The notes: a model not told the origin generated them from the letters alone. A stretch of DNA of 64,000 nucleotides from a bacterium (GCA_024742475.1 JANSYI010000007.1:186001-250000); one strand, 5' to 3'; shown: positions 35,701 to 43,614, numbered from the stretch's first letter. Translations and numbers: made by a program.

Positions 35701-38700
35701 ACGTCGGCGAGCGTTTGCAGGCTGCCGAGCTGCGCGGGCCCGATGACCGGGAGGTCGGGTCGGCGCTCCTGCAGGGCCGAGAGGATCTCGACGCGCTTGA
35801 TCGAGTCGATGCCCAGGTCGGCGTCGAGCCCCATGCTCGGCTCGAGCATGCCCACGGGGTAGCCGGTCTTCTCGGAGACGACCGCCAAGACGTCCGCCTC
35901 GATCGGGCTCGCGGCGGGGGCCGGGGCGGGCGGAGGCTGGGGTGCGGGCGCGCGCGCCGGCTCCGGCTCGGGGGGCGCCGCGGCGATGGCGGGTTGCGAG
36001 GGCGCATGCGCGGCTGCCATGCGGGGCGCCGTCACGGCTGCGCCCGACCCGGCGACGAGACCGCCGAGGGCTTCGAGTGCTCGCGTCTGCCCCTCGAGGA
36101 ACTGCTGGTGCAGCTGCGCGGTCTGGGCCTGTAGCGCGAGCAGGGCCGCGAGCGGGTCGGCGGGGTCGAGGGCGGGCAGCGAGGGGGCGACGGTGGGAGC
36201 GCGTGGCGTGGTGGGGGACATGGTCACGGGCGGGGCCGAAGGCCGAGGCGTGGTCGGGGGCGCTGCAGCCGGACGCGCGGGCGCGACCGGAGGCCTCTTC
36301 GTCGGCGCGGGCTTGAGGTTGGCGCCGCAGATCGGAGTGCGCAGCGTGGGCTTGGTGTCGTCGGCCGCGGCGGGCACGGTGGGGTCCCAGGCGTGCAGGT
36401 CGAGGGGGTGGCCCCACGCGGCCAAGGCTCCGAGGGCGCAGGCGAGGTCGAACAGCCCCGAGCGCTTTCCCGAGGACGCATCCACGGCGCACGTGCGCAC
36501 GCGGTCGCCGGCGATCGCCTCGACGAGCGCGCTGAGGCGACGGCCGGGGCCGATCTCGACGAAGGTGTCGACGCCCTCGTCGAGCATGGCTTCGATGCAG
36601 GCGACGAACTCGACCGGGGCCGCAATCTGCTCCGCGAGCGTGGACCGCATCTGCGCGTCGGACCCCGCATAGGCCTGGGCCGAGACGTTGGCGTAGACCG
36701 GAAACTGCGGCTGCGCGAACTTGACGAAGCTCAGCGACTCGGCGAACGGTGCCTGCGCGGCGGCGACGAGCGGGCTGTGAAACGCGGCCGCGACGTCGAG
36801 ACGGCGCACGCGGACGCCGGCGGCCTCCAGGTGCGACGCGGCGGCGTCGATGTCCGCCGAGGTCCCCGAGCACACCATCTGGGCGGGGCTGTTGCGGTTG
36901 GCGATGACGACCTGCGTCAAGCCGGCCTCGCGCAGGTGGCCTTGCACGTCCTGCAGTGAGGCCGCGACGGCGAGCATGCTGCCGCGATCGCCCTCCCCTT
37001 CGGCCATGAGCTCCCCCCGGCTGCGAGAGACCCTGCCCAAGTCGTCGAGTGGCAGCACGCCGGCGGCACACAGCGCGGACAGTTCCCCGTAGGAGTGCCC
37101 CACGGCGGCGTCGAAGACGACGTCGAACCCGCGCAGGATCTCGAGCGCGCCCATGCTGACGGCCCCGAGGGCGGGCTGAGCGTTCTGCGTGGCCGTGATC
37201 GCCTGGGCCTGCGCCGCGCGTGCCTCCTCTGTCCACGCCGAGGGCGGGTACAGGGCGCTGCGCACCTCAGGAAGATCCGTCAGCACGCGCTCGATCGTGC
37301 TGCGCATCTCGGGAAAGAAACACGCGAGGTCGCCGAGCATGTTCACCGACTGCGCGCCCTGTCCGGGGAAGAGCGCGGCGAGCAGGCCCCGCGCCTCGCC
37401 CTCGCCGAATGCGGCGCCACCGGGTGTGGTGAAGCGGCCGCGGCTGTCTTGCGAGACGGCCTGCGCCACCTGGGCCAAGGTGGCGCCCCAATCGTCGCCG
37501 CGGCGCAGCGGCACGACGACGCGACACTGCGCGGTGGGCTCGAACGCCGCACGGCTGGCGTGCGCCTGGGCCCGCAGATCGTCCCAGTCGCTCGCGGAGA
37601 AGGCCTTGATGGCGGTGGTCAGGCCGTCGCGGCTCGCCGCGCCAAAGGCCAGCAGCTGCACGTCGCCGTCCCACGCGGGCGTGTGCGCGCCCTCGGACTC
37701 CTCGAGCACGCAGTGAAAGTTGCTGCCGCCGAAGCCGAACGCGCTGACGGCCGCGCGACGTGGGTGATCGGGCGAGGACAGCCACGGGCGCTTGCGATCG
37801 CTGACGTAGAATGCCGGTGCGCCGTCGAGGGCCTCGTTGGGACGCGAGACCTTGAGCGTCGGCGGGAGCACGCGATGGTGCAGCGCGAGCGAAGCCTTGA
37901 TCAGCCCCGCGACGCCGGCGGCGGCCTTGGTGTGGCCGATCATCGACTTGACCGAGCCCAGGGCGCACCACGGCTGGGCGTCGTCCTTGGCGCCGTAGAC
38001 GGACGCAAGGCCGCGCAGCTCGGTGGCGTCGCCGACTTTGGTGCCGGTACCGTGCGCTTCGACCAGGCCGATCGAGCGCGGCTGCACGCCGGCCTGCGCA
38101 TACGCCTGACGGAGCGCGCGCGCCTGCCCGTCGGAGGCGGGCGCGTAGATCGCCTGGCCTTTGCCGTCGCTCGAGGTGCCCATGCCGCGCAGCACCGCGT
38201 AGATCCGATCGCCGTCGCGCTGGGCGTCGGCGAGGCGCTTGAGCACCACGACGCCAACCCCCTCGCCGAGCATGGTGCCGTCGGCGTCATTGTCGAACGG
38301 CCTCGCGTCGCCGCTGGGCGAGAGCGCCGGCGTCTTCGAGAAGCACGTGTACATGAACACGTCGTTGAACGCGTCCACGCCGCCCGAGAGCATCACGTCG
38401 GCGCGCCCGGTCTGCAGCTCGAGCATGGCCAGGTGCAGCGCCGAGAGCGAGCTGGCGCAGGCGGCATCGACCACGCAGTTGGTGCCGTGCAGATCGAGCC
38501 GGTTGGCGATGCGCCCTGCGGTGACGTTGCCGAGCAGCCCGGGGAACGAGTTCTCCTGCCAGGGCACGTAGCCCTCGGAGATCCGCTCGATGACGTCTTG
38601 GGCGACCGCGTCGTCCACCCCAGCCTCGGCCAGGGCCCTGCGCCAAAGCGGATGGCTCAGCCGGGCGCCCAGAGGAATGACGAGCTCGAGCGCCCCGGTG

Positions 38701-39071
38701 ACGCCGAGGATGACGCCGGTGCGCTCGCGGTCGAAGTCGCCCAGTCGCGCGTCCTCGAGGGCCCGCGCGGCCACGTGCAGGGCGAGCAGCTGGGTGGTGT
38801 CGGTGGCCTCGAGGTCGCGCGGGGCGATGCCGAAGCGCAGCGGCTCGAAGTCGACGGGCGTCAGGAAGCCGCCGCGGCGCGCGTAGACCATGTCGGGCGC
38901 CTTCGGATCGGCGTCGTAGTGGTCCTCGGGGCGCCAGTGGGTGGCCGGGACATCGGTGATCGCGTCGACGCCCTCGCGCAGGTTGGCCCAGTAGCGCGTG
39001 GGCGAGTCCGCGGCGGGAAAGAGGCAGTCGAGGCCGACGATGGCGATGGGCGTGGTGGATGAGTCGGTCAC
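32781..39071 (-). CDS. pfa2: PUFA synthase subunit Pfa2: KS-MAT-ACP3-KR-DH
   Basis: 2096 residues from a GTG that overlaps the pfa1 stop (GTGA); the open frame upstream runs under pfa1. Domains: ketosynthase (about 8-440; Cys205 in DAACASS, EAHGTGT), malonyl-acyltransferase (about 560-860; Ser660 in GHSYGE), a Pro/Ala linker, three near-identical ACPs with phosphopantetheine sites Ser1090, Ser1184 and Ser1277 in GIDSIKR, ketoreductase (about 1357-1770; VTGGARGV, catalytic Tyr1717 in GQADYAMANE), and a PKS-type dehydratase (about 1810-2094; HPFLASHAIGG, DCGLQAV). This subunit runs iterative chain extension on the ACPs. Confidence 0.93.
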   Translation of the reverse strand: MTDSSTTPIAIVGLDCLFPAADSPTRYWANLREGVDAITDVPATHWRPEDHYDADPKAPDMVYARRGGFLTPVDFEPLRFGIAPRDLEATDTTQLLALHVAARALEDARLGDFDRERTGVILGVTGALELVIPLGARLSHPLWRRALAEAGVDDAVAQDVIERISEGYVPWQENSFPGLLGNVTAGRIANRLDLHGTNCVVDAACASSLSALHLAMLELQTGRADVMLSGGVDAFNDVFMYTCFSKTPALSPSGDARPFDNDADGTMLGEGVGVVVLKRLADAQRDGDRIYAVLRGMGTSSDGKGQAIYAPASDGQARALRQAYAQAGVQPRSIGLVEAHGTGTKVGDATELRGLASVYGAKDDAQPWCALGSVKSMIGHTKAAAGVAGLIKASLALHHRVLPPTLKVSRPNEALDGAPAFYVSDRKRPWLSSPDHPRRAAVSAFGFGGSNFHCVLEESEGAHTPAWDGDVQLLAFGAASRDGLTTAIKAFSASDWDDLRAQAHASRAAFEPTAQCRVVVPLRRGDDWGATLAQVAQAVSQDSRGRFTTPGGAAFGEGEARGLLAALFPGQGAQSVNMLGDLACFFPEMRSTIERVLTDLPEVRSALYPPSAWTEEARAAQAQAITATQNAQPALGAVSMGALEILRGFDVVFDAAVGHSYGELSALCAAGVLPLDDLGRVSRSRGELMAEGEGDRGSMLAVAASLQDVQGHLREAGLTQVVIANRNSPAQMVCSGTSADIDAAASHLEAAGVRVRRLDVAAAFHSPLVAAAQAPFAESLSFVKFAQPQFPVYANVSAQAYAGSDAQMRSTLAEQIAAPVEFVACIEAMLDEGVDTFVEIGPGRRLSALVEAIAGDRVRTCAVDASSGKRSGLFDLACALGALAAWGHPLDLHAWDPTVPAAADDTKPTLRTPICGANLKPAPTKRPPVAPARPAAAPPTTPRPSAPPVTMSPTTPRAPTVAPSLPALDPADPLAALLALQAQTAQLHQQFLEGQTRALEALGGLVAGSGAAVTAPRMAAAHAPSQPAIAAAPPEPEPARAPAPQPPPAPAPAASPIEADVLAVVSEKTGYPVGMLEPSMGLDADLGIDSIKRVEILSALQERRPDLPVIGPAQLGSLQTLADVIEHLGGGAAEASPRGPAPKPAPSASNVSGAVLAVVSEKTGYPVEMLEPSMGLDADLGIDSIKRVEILSALQERRPDLPVIGPEQLGSLQTLADVIEHLGGSSSTAATPPQAPAAPQRSGVLQALLAVVSEKTGYPVEMLEPSMGLDADLGIDSIKRVEILSALQEQRPELPAVSPDQLGTLQTLADVVQALGGAPTEAHDVAAKAPAAEAATTDAATTLDRYVVRPAAFVPAQTRPLAQGVVWVKGDAQEAASVLREAGLDARALGDADPLPADAAGLVIVPPLQADHAFVKQAFAWTRDARGSLRSGALLAFVTRMGGAFGLSGTKHPLHGAFAGLAKTAAREWDDCIVHSIDVEALGDLGEAAKALGADAVELGVHGGALCTPALDALGAAAPAQPVLEAGDVVLVTGGARGVTAQIARALAAQSPCTLVLLGRSPMPGPAGALEGAHTEAEIRAAILGGPNPPATPAALRDAVWAAKSAAEIRETLAAIEATGARALYRSCDVRDADAVRGVVAEVTAAHGPVRGLVHGAGVLADKVITDKTDADLARVYDTKVRAAEHLLAAIDPAQLRMLVMFSSSTARFGRVGQADYAMANEVLNKLAQRFAAAHPHVRVRSACWGPWDGGMVTPALAKMFAAEGVRTIGLSAGAQTLLDLLGRDTGVEVVVLGEGSALPGAVLYSEPPAAGSGRGETVFARTVGVEDHPFLASHAIGGKAVLPAAMMLEWFAHAATAAHPGLRFVGLEGLEVYRGVKLGRADTVALRIEASPAERSGSQFRVPMSLCSGGDNGHAVVHARTTVVLASETPASRDNATRGELPAYGEPVDRVYATRLFHGSAFQGITSIDGLAAPGINATVRGAPRPKEWMQAPVRGRWITEPLAIDCGLQAVIVWSATQAGSPSLPSKLGAYRQFRPFPAEGTKLGVRIAERSGARVVADLDWFDRSGTPLAQLTGAEFTLDPGLAQAFTRNRVE
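35126..35896 (-). repeat. three tandem ACP-encoding repeats
   Basis: Three units of about 280 bp inside pfa2, each encoding one acyl carrier protein from VVSEKTGYP to the closing LGG. The segment around the phosphopantetheine Ser is almost identical at DNA level in all three (centred near 35803, 35521 and 35242). The number of ACPs in PUFA synthases affects productivity, and such repeats easily expand or contract. Confidence 0.85.
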
Positions 39072-40699
39072 AGGCAGAGCTCCTCGAGAGCGGCGACTGG
39101 GCGAGGACGAAGATCGACGGCGCCGGAGTGCACGTGCACGCCCTGTGCTCGGAGGGCTCCGAGTCGGGCGAGCACGGCGGCGCCATGCAAGAGGCTCAGG
39201 GACAGCGGCACGACGCGGCGCCGGCTGGGCTCTGCGAACTCGGTACCGGCAGTCCAGGCGTTGAAGCCCCCGATCGCGGGGCCGCACCAGACCTGGTAGT
39301 CGGACTCACGGTCGGGCAAGCCGCGGTTGGCCCAGCGAGATGCCTGGCCCAGGTAGGCGCGAAAGCACAGCGCCATCTTGTGCTTGGGGTCGGCGTCCGC
39401 CTTGGCCACCTGCTCGGGATCGCGGTCGCGCCAGAACGCGGCGGTGTCGGCCCAGACCTGCGCCAGAGGCTTGCGAAAGGTCGTGCGTTCGAGGGCCTCG
39501 CGCTCCTTGGTACCGATCGCCTCGAGGCTGTCGTGGCTGCGGTACAGCTCCCACAGCTTGCGGGCCCGCATGGGGAACATGGTGCCGCGTCGCAGGACCT
39601 GAAGCTCGACACCCATCTCGAACATGTCGGCGGCGGGCGCCATGGTGACGTCGGCCTCGGAGGCCTCGGCCAAGCGGGCCCGGACGGCGTCGCTGGTGCC
39701 CGACTCGACGCACGCCTGGTTGATCGTGCCCGTGACGACGTAGGCGGCACCCATCGCGAACGCGGCCGCGGCCGCATGCGGCGTGCCGATGCCTCCGGCC
39801 GCGCCGACGCGAATGCGTGCCGCGGCGGGGTGCTCCTTCGCCACTGCGTCGCGCAGGGCGATCATCGAGGGCACGAGCGTGAGCGCGGGCCGATTGTCGG
39901 TGTGCCCGCCCGAGTCGGCCTCGGCGGTGAGGTCGGTGGCCACGGGCAGCGCCGCGGCGAGCTCGGCCTGCTCGTGGGTCAGCGTGCCCGTCTCCACCAG
40001 GCGTCGCAGCCACTTGTCGGCCGGCGGCGCCATGAACTTCTGGGCGACCTCGGCCCGCGACACCTTCGCGACGACGCGGTTGGGGGCCACGATCTGCCCG
40101 CCCTCGCCGCGGCCGATGCCGGCGTAGCGATACTTCAGCAGGGGCAGCGTCAGGCCGAGGTAGGCCGAAGCGGACACGGTGCGCACGCCGTGACGCAGGT
40201 AGAGGTCGGCGACCGCGTCCTCGAGCTTGGGCTCGTAGGGGCTGTGAATGAGGTTGCTGCCCCAGGGTCTGTCGAGCAGCCGCGTCGACAGCCCGTTGAT
40301 CGCAGCCTCGACGGTGTCCAGGCCCAGCCCGGCGGCGCCGTAGAAGGCGAGCATGCCGGCCTTGGCGAACGCCTCGACCATCTGCACCGAGGCGATGCCG
40401 CCCGCCATCGCGCCGCCGACGAGGTTGAACCGCGCGCCGTGATCCCGCGCGAAGCTGGGGTCACCCAGGTGCTCGAGCGCCGTCGCGGGGACGATGCCGC
40501 GAAGCCCGATCCCTTCACCGCCGCCGAGGGTGGCTTCGCCTTCGGCCGTGACGGCGGGCCCCTGCGGTCCGTCGACGACGAAGAGCGGGACGTGCACGCG
40601 CTGCAGCATCGGCGCGAGCACGGACGGCTCGCGCGACAGCGCGCTGGCATCGCCGCGCCAGGTTCCGAGAGGACCGCGGGAATGGGCTGTCACCGGCAT
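39068..40699 (-). CDS. pfa1: PUFA synthase subunit Pfa1 (PfaD-like enoyl reductase)
   Basis: 543 residues from the ATG giving MPVTAHSRGPLGTW, which has a GAGGG 7 bp upstream; other in-frame starts at 40723 and 40825 lack one. FMN-dependent enoyl-reductase/nitronate-monooxygenase-type barrel: LVGGAMAGGIASVQMVEAF, VRVGAAGGIGTPHAAAAAFAMGA (phosphate-binding Gly loop) and YVVTGTINQACVES. PfaD-type proteins reduce selected double bonds during PUFA synthesis and act in trans. First gene of the seven-gene operon, overlapping pfa2 by 4 bp. Confidence 0.92.
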   Translation of the reverse strand: MPVTAHSRGPLGTWRGDASALSREPSVLAPMLQRVHVPLFVVDGPQGPAVTAEGEATLGGGEGIGLRGIVPATALEHLGDPSFARDHGARFNLVGGAMAGGIASVQMVEAFAKAGMLAFYGAAGLGLDTVEAAINGLSTRLLDRPWGSNLIHSPYEPKLEDAVADLYLRHGVRTVSASAYLGLTLPLLKYRYAGIGRGEGGQIVAPNRVVAKVSRAEVAQKFMAPPADKWLRRLVETGTLTHEQAELAAALPVATDLTAEADSGGHTDNRPALTLVPSMIALRDAVAKEHPAAARIRVGAAGGIGTPHAAAAAFAMGAAYVVTGTINQACVESGTSDAVRARLAEASEADVTMAPAADMFEMGVELQVLRRGTMFPMRARKLWELYRSHDSLEAIGTKEREALERTTFRKPLAQVWADTAAFWRDRDPEQVAKADADPKHKMALCFRAYLGQASRWANRGLPDRESDYQVWCGPAIGGFNAWTAGTEFAEPSRRRVVPLSLSLLHGAAVLARLGALRAQGVHVHSGAVDLRPRPVAALEELCL

Positions 40700-40818
40700 C
40701 GGGGGCCCTCGGTCGTACGGCATCGGCCACGCCGAAACAACGGAATACGGCCGGCTACGAGTGCCTGGGGTCACGAAAGCGCCGACCGTGTCACCGCGGC
40801 GTGCAAGGGTTGCCGACC

Positions 40819-40838
40819 CTGACACGAGGGGGTGTCAG
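40819..40838. promoter_or_regulatory. inverted repeat upstream of the pfa operon
   Basis: A perfect 7-bp dyad, CTGACAC and GTGTCAG, around a 6-bp loop. It lies 120 bp before the pfa1 start in the 279-bp region separating pfa1 from the divergent pseudopilin-like gene, so it could be a regulator binding site. No regulator gene is adjacent. Confidence 0.35.
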
Positions 40839-40978
40839 CGTGGGCGTTCTCGGGTCGTCGATGACAGATCGCGCGCGCGCTCGGCGAACGATCGACACCC
40901 TGTCGCGGGCGCGCCGAGAGCTCGCGCGTAGGTCCCCGAGATCCCCGCTGGCACGACTGTTGCTCATCGTTCCACTCG

Positions 40979-41284
40979 ATGATGTTGCTCCTCTTCTTGC
41001 TCCTCAGCCGTTCCTCGATGATCGACGCGTCCACGGACGTGGCGAAGAAGGACCTGGTCCTGATCGATCAAGCCACGCAGCTGTACCGGGTGCAGTACCG
41101 CGGCGCCTGCCCGGCGGACGTCGCCGCGCTGGCCCATGCGACGAAGGCCAAGGTCGCGACGCGGGATCCTTGGGGCACGGACTACGCGCTGTCGTGCCCG
41201 ACCGAGACGACCGTGCTGGTGCGCAGCGCCGGGCCCGATACGAAGTTCGGGACCGATGACGACCTGGACAACACTCAGGACTGA
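40979..41284 (+). CDS. GspG-like pseudopilin, N-terminus possibly frameshifted
   Basis: 101 residues. One hydrophobic helix (MMLLLFLLLS) is followed by a periplasmic region with the GspG-type end DPWGTDYALSCP and AGPDTKFGTDDDL, which resembles the calcium-binding loop of major pseudopilins. A normal prepilin leader with a Phe/Glu cleavage site is absent. In another frame just upstream, an ATG at 40861 opens a basic segment that runs into ARLLLIVPL directly before this helix, so the gene may have lost or gained a base near 40975. Convergent with the PPTase gene (10-bp overlap). Confidence 0.55.
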   Translation: MMLLLFLLLSRSSMIDASTDVAKKDLVLIDQATQLYRVQYRGACPADVAALAHATKAKVATRDPWGTDYALSCPTETTVLVRSAGPDTKFGTDDDLDNTQD

Positions 41285-41931
41285 GGCGGGGGCGCGACGA
41301 CGCCGGTGACGATGTGCGCGTCGAGATCCGCGAAGCGCCCCCGCAGCACGTCGCCGGTCCGCCACGGTGACGCGTCGACGCGGAAGTGCGCGATGAAGCT
41401 CTGCATGTCCGTGCCGACCTCGATCCACATCGCGGAGAACGGCAGGAACTGCTGGGAGGCGGGATACTGCGCCTTGTAGGCGGCCTCCTTGGCCGCGAAG
41501 ACTCGCTTGGCGACGCGCGTGCGCTCGGACTCCGGCCACGACAGCAGGTGACGCATGTCGTCGTCGGTGAGGATGACGTGCCAGTAGGTCTCCTCGAGCG
41601 GCTTGGCCTCCTCGATGTCGAGCCCGACGCCGCCGATGCCCGACTCGGTGGTCATCGCGACGCCGACCCACGGCCCGCAGTGGCTGATGCTCGCCTGCAC
41701 GCCGCTCGGCCACGGCACCGCGCCGTGCTCGGTCCGCAGCAGCGGCTGCGCGGCGATGCCGGCCTCCCCGAGCATGCGCCGCGCGAGCGTTCGGCCCGCG
41801 ACGAACTCGCGGATCCGCTTGGGCACCGCCTTGGCCACGAGCGCCTGCTCCTGCACCGGGAGCGAGGACAGGTCGGGCTCTCCGATCGGCTCGATGCACA
41901 GCCGCACCCGCGCGTCGAAGAGGCCCTTCAT
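41275..41931 (-). CDS. 4'-phosphopantetheinyl transferase (EntD/PfaE-like)
   Basis: 218 residues. Sfp/EntD-type motifs: SISHCGPWVGVAM, the Mg-binding VGLDIEE (Asp105, Glu107) and FAAKEAAYKAQYP (Lys148, Glu149, Lys153). The enzyme transfers phosphopantetheine from CoA to the Ser of ACP domains. It lies 1.2 kb from pfa1 on the same strand but separated by an opposing gene, so it is probably expressed on its own. The three Pfa2 ACPs are the obvious substrates, making this the functional PfaE, although it may serve other synthases too. Confidence 0.88.
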   Translation of the reverse strand: MKGLFDARVRLCIEPIGEPDLSSLPVQEQALVAKAVPKRIREFVAGRTLARRMLGEAGIAAQPLLRTEHGAVPWPSGVQASISHCGPWVGVAMTTESGIGGVGLDIEEAKPLEETYWHVILTDDDMRHLLSWPESERTRVAKRVFAAKEAAYKAQYPASQQFLPFSAMWIEVGTDMQSFIAHFRVDASPWRTGDVLRGRFADLDAHIVTGVVAPPPQS

Positions 41932-42011
41932 GCCGCTGCATCATAGGGGGCGTGACTCCGACCGTTCAACGAGTCCAAACTCGTCGAGTCGCTGGCCGCT
42001 GCTCGAGCACT

Positions 42012-42240
42012 GCCGCCCAGCTGCGCTCCTGCTACGCCAGGGCCTGCGCCCTCTGCCGCGAGCACCAACTCACCAGCCTCGCGTTCCCCGCGCTCTCCAC
42101 CGGCGCCTACCGATTCCCCCTTCAGGCCGCCACCGAGATCGCCATGCCACCGTCCACGACGCCCTCCAGGCCCACACCCTGCCCGCCCGCGTCGTGTTCT
42201 GTTGCTTCGCCGAGTCCGACGCCGCGCTGTACCGGGGCTC
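42012..42240 (+). pseudogene. macro-domain (ADP-ribose hydrolase) remnant, frameshifted
   Basis: The translation LRSCYARACALC, then LTSLAFPALSTGAYRFPLQAATEIAM, matches the C-terminal half of macro-domain O-acetyl-ADP-ribose deacetylases (usual form AFPAISTGVYGFP). The frame breaks near 42146, and the expected ending TVHDALQAHTLPARVVFCCF continues in another frame to about 42240. The N-terminal half with the ADP-ribose binding Asn/Asp is missing. The gene is therefore truncated and frameshifted, next to a tRNA gene. Confidence 0.65.
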
Positions 42241-42314
42241 TGCTCGACCGGTGAGCGTAGACAGCCGCCTCGGACCAGGCTAGGTTGCGGGCCGCTCTCG
42301 CCTCGGCGAGTGTC

Positions 42315-42388
42315 GCTCGCATAGCTCAGCCGGATAGAGCAACGGTTTCCTAAACCGTAGGCCGCAGGTTCGAATCCTGCTGTGAGCA
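42315..42388 (+). tRNA. tRNA-Arg (CCT)
   Basis: A complete 74-nt cloverleaf. Acceptor stem GCTCGCA pairs with TGTGAGC, the D stem is GCTC/GAGC, the anticodon stem is ACGGT/ACCGT with loop TTCCTAA (anticodon CCT at 42349-42351, reading AGG), and the T arm is GCAGG TTCGAAT CCTGC. The discriminator is A and CCA is not encoded. Decayed genes on both sides suggest that it has served as an integration site. Confidence 0.95.
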
Positions 42389-42429
42389 CTCGAATCGGGA
42401 GTACGCCCGGTTTGCCGCCCCTCACCAGG

Positions 42430-43107
42430 TCAGCCTAGCTCCGCGATTCTTCGCAGTCGCGGCTCGGCGATCGCATCACGTCCTGGCTCGAGTGCACCTT
42501 CGAGGGCGTTGGGGAAATCCGCAGCAGCGATCCACTTGCCGAGTTCTTCTGCGATGAAGCTGCGTGCTTCAGGCGACGCCGCGGCGACGTCTGAGACGAT
42601 GCTGGGCCTCCCATCGACCACCACGAAGACGTCCTCTGCATCGTGGCTCGCTTGAAGGTCTCCGTCTCCGCGATCGTTGAACGCTTCGATCTTCGTCGCG
42701 AGAAACATCGCGGAGGAGACGACCCTGATTTATAGGTCGCCAACGGAGACGTCCTGCGCCGTGTCGATCGCTTCGGGGTACCAACGATTGGAGAATCCGA
42801 GGACCGCACCGCGGGCAGGCATGATGTCCACGAGCACGTCTCCCACCCGCCATCGGCAGATCACGCTGCCCGTCTCTCGGAAACCCAGTTCTCGCAAGCG
42901 CGGGTTCAGCTTCGTTTGCCACGAAGACAGGGGGTGAACGTCGAGCGTGACATCGACGTCGTCGGTCGGCCGAGGGCGCGGTGCTGCGGCGTCCGTGAGC
43001 AGTAGCCCGACGACTGAGCCTCCGACGAATACGGCCTTCTCGCGGAGGTCGTCGAGTGCCCGGGCCACCTCGTAGAGGTTCTCGCGGTTCGGATCTGGAG
43101 TCGTCAT
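42430..43107 (-). pseudogene. AbiEii-like nucleotidyltransferase with in-frame stop
   Basis: A 226-codon frame broken only by a TAA at 42730-42732. The first part (125 residues) has the nucleotidyltransferase signature FVGGSVVGLL and PTDDVDVTLDV and continues to NRWYPEAIDTA. After the stop, the same frame resumes with IRVVSSAMFLATKIEAFNDRG, ASHDAEDVFVVVDGRP, the usual second half of the family. The family includes toxins of type IV toxin-antitoxin and abortive-infection systems. Its start overlaps the HTH gene by 4 bp. Either the gene is recently inactivated or the stop is a sequence error. Confidence 0.75.
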
Positions 43108-43613
43108 GGGCGCAGCATCGCTCCGAGCTCTTCCGCGGCGAGTTTTCGCTCGCGTGCACGACCGCCGCGGAGCGCGTCGATCAGGGCAAGCCCAGCATGA
43201 AGCCTGGCATCTCGGAGCGCAGCCCCGGGAGCCGCGCGGTGCAGGGGCTCGATGGACTGCCCTCGGAGCTCGCCCTGTGGGTCGGCCCAGACGAGAGGCT
43301 CGCCGCTGTCGACGAGGAGGTCACGAAGCGGCGCGGCGGAGTGCGCCGTGGGTATCCCTCTGGCGACCGGGCCGAACTCCGCGGGACACATGTACTTGAT
43401 CCCGTGCAGCAGGAACTCGCGCAGTTCGGCAAACCGAGCCCGCTTGTCGTCACGGTCGACCAACCGCGCGAGCGCGGCTCGACCGACCGACACGTGTACT
43501 TGCGAGCTGCTCAGGCCGAGGTCTGCAGCCAGTGCCGCATAGGACGGCTCGTCCTCGGCCTCTCGCAGTGCCAGCTTGAGCGCGACGAGGACATCTCGAG
43601 GTTGGAGTGCCAC
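43104..43613 (-). CDS. HTH DNA-binding protein, partner of the nucleotidyltransferase
   Basis: 169 residues from a GTG. The N-terminal part has a winged-helix-like helix-turn-helix (PSYAALAADLGLSSSQVHVSVGRAALARL), followed by FLLHGIKYMCPAEFG, a stretch seen in proteins encoded beside AbiEii-like nucleotidyltransferases. It is probably the cognate antitoxin or autorepressor. A perfect 31-bp palindrome ends 1 bp before its start codon, the expected place for an autoregulatory operator. It overlaps the broken toxin-like gene by 4 bp. Confidence 0.65.
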   Translation of the reverse strand: MALQPRDVLVALKLALREAEDEPSYAALAADLGLSSSQVHVSVGRAALARLVDRDDKRARFAELREFLLHGIKYMCPAEFGPVARGIPTAHSAAPLRDLLVDSGEPLVWADPQGELRGQSIEPLHRAAPGAALRDARLHAGLALIDALRGGRARERKLAAEELGAMLRP

Positions 43614-43614
43614 T

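Noticed and set aside
35126..35896. Repeats in pfa2 considered as a CRISPR or DNA repeat array
   Set aside because: The units are in-frame ACP domains with the GIDSIKR motif, with no spacer structure.
34279..37236. Second long frame within pfa2 on the same strand
   Set aside because: Arg/Gly-rich out-of-frame reading of the ACP and MAT region; the Pfa2 frame carries all catalytic motifs.
39072..39287. N-terminal extension of Pfa2
   Set aside because: It lies fully under the end of pfa1 and lacks ketosynthase character; the GTG overlapping the pfa1 stop is a better start.
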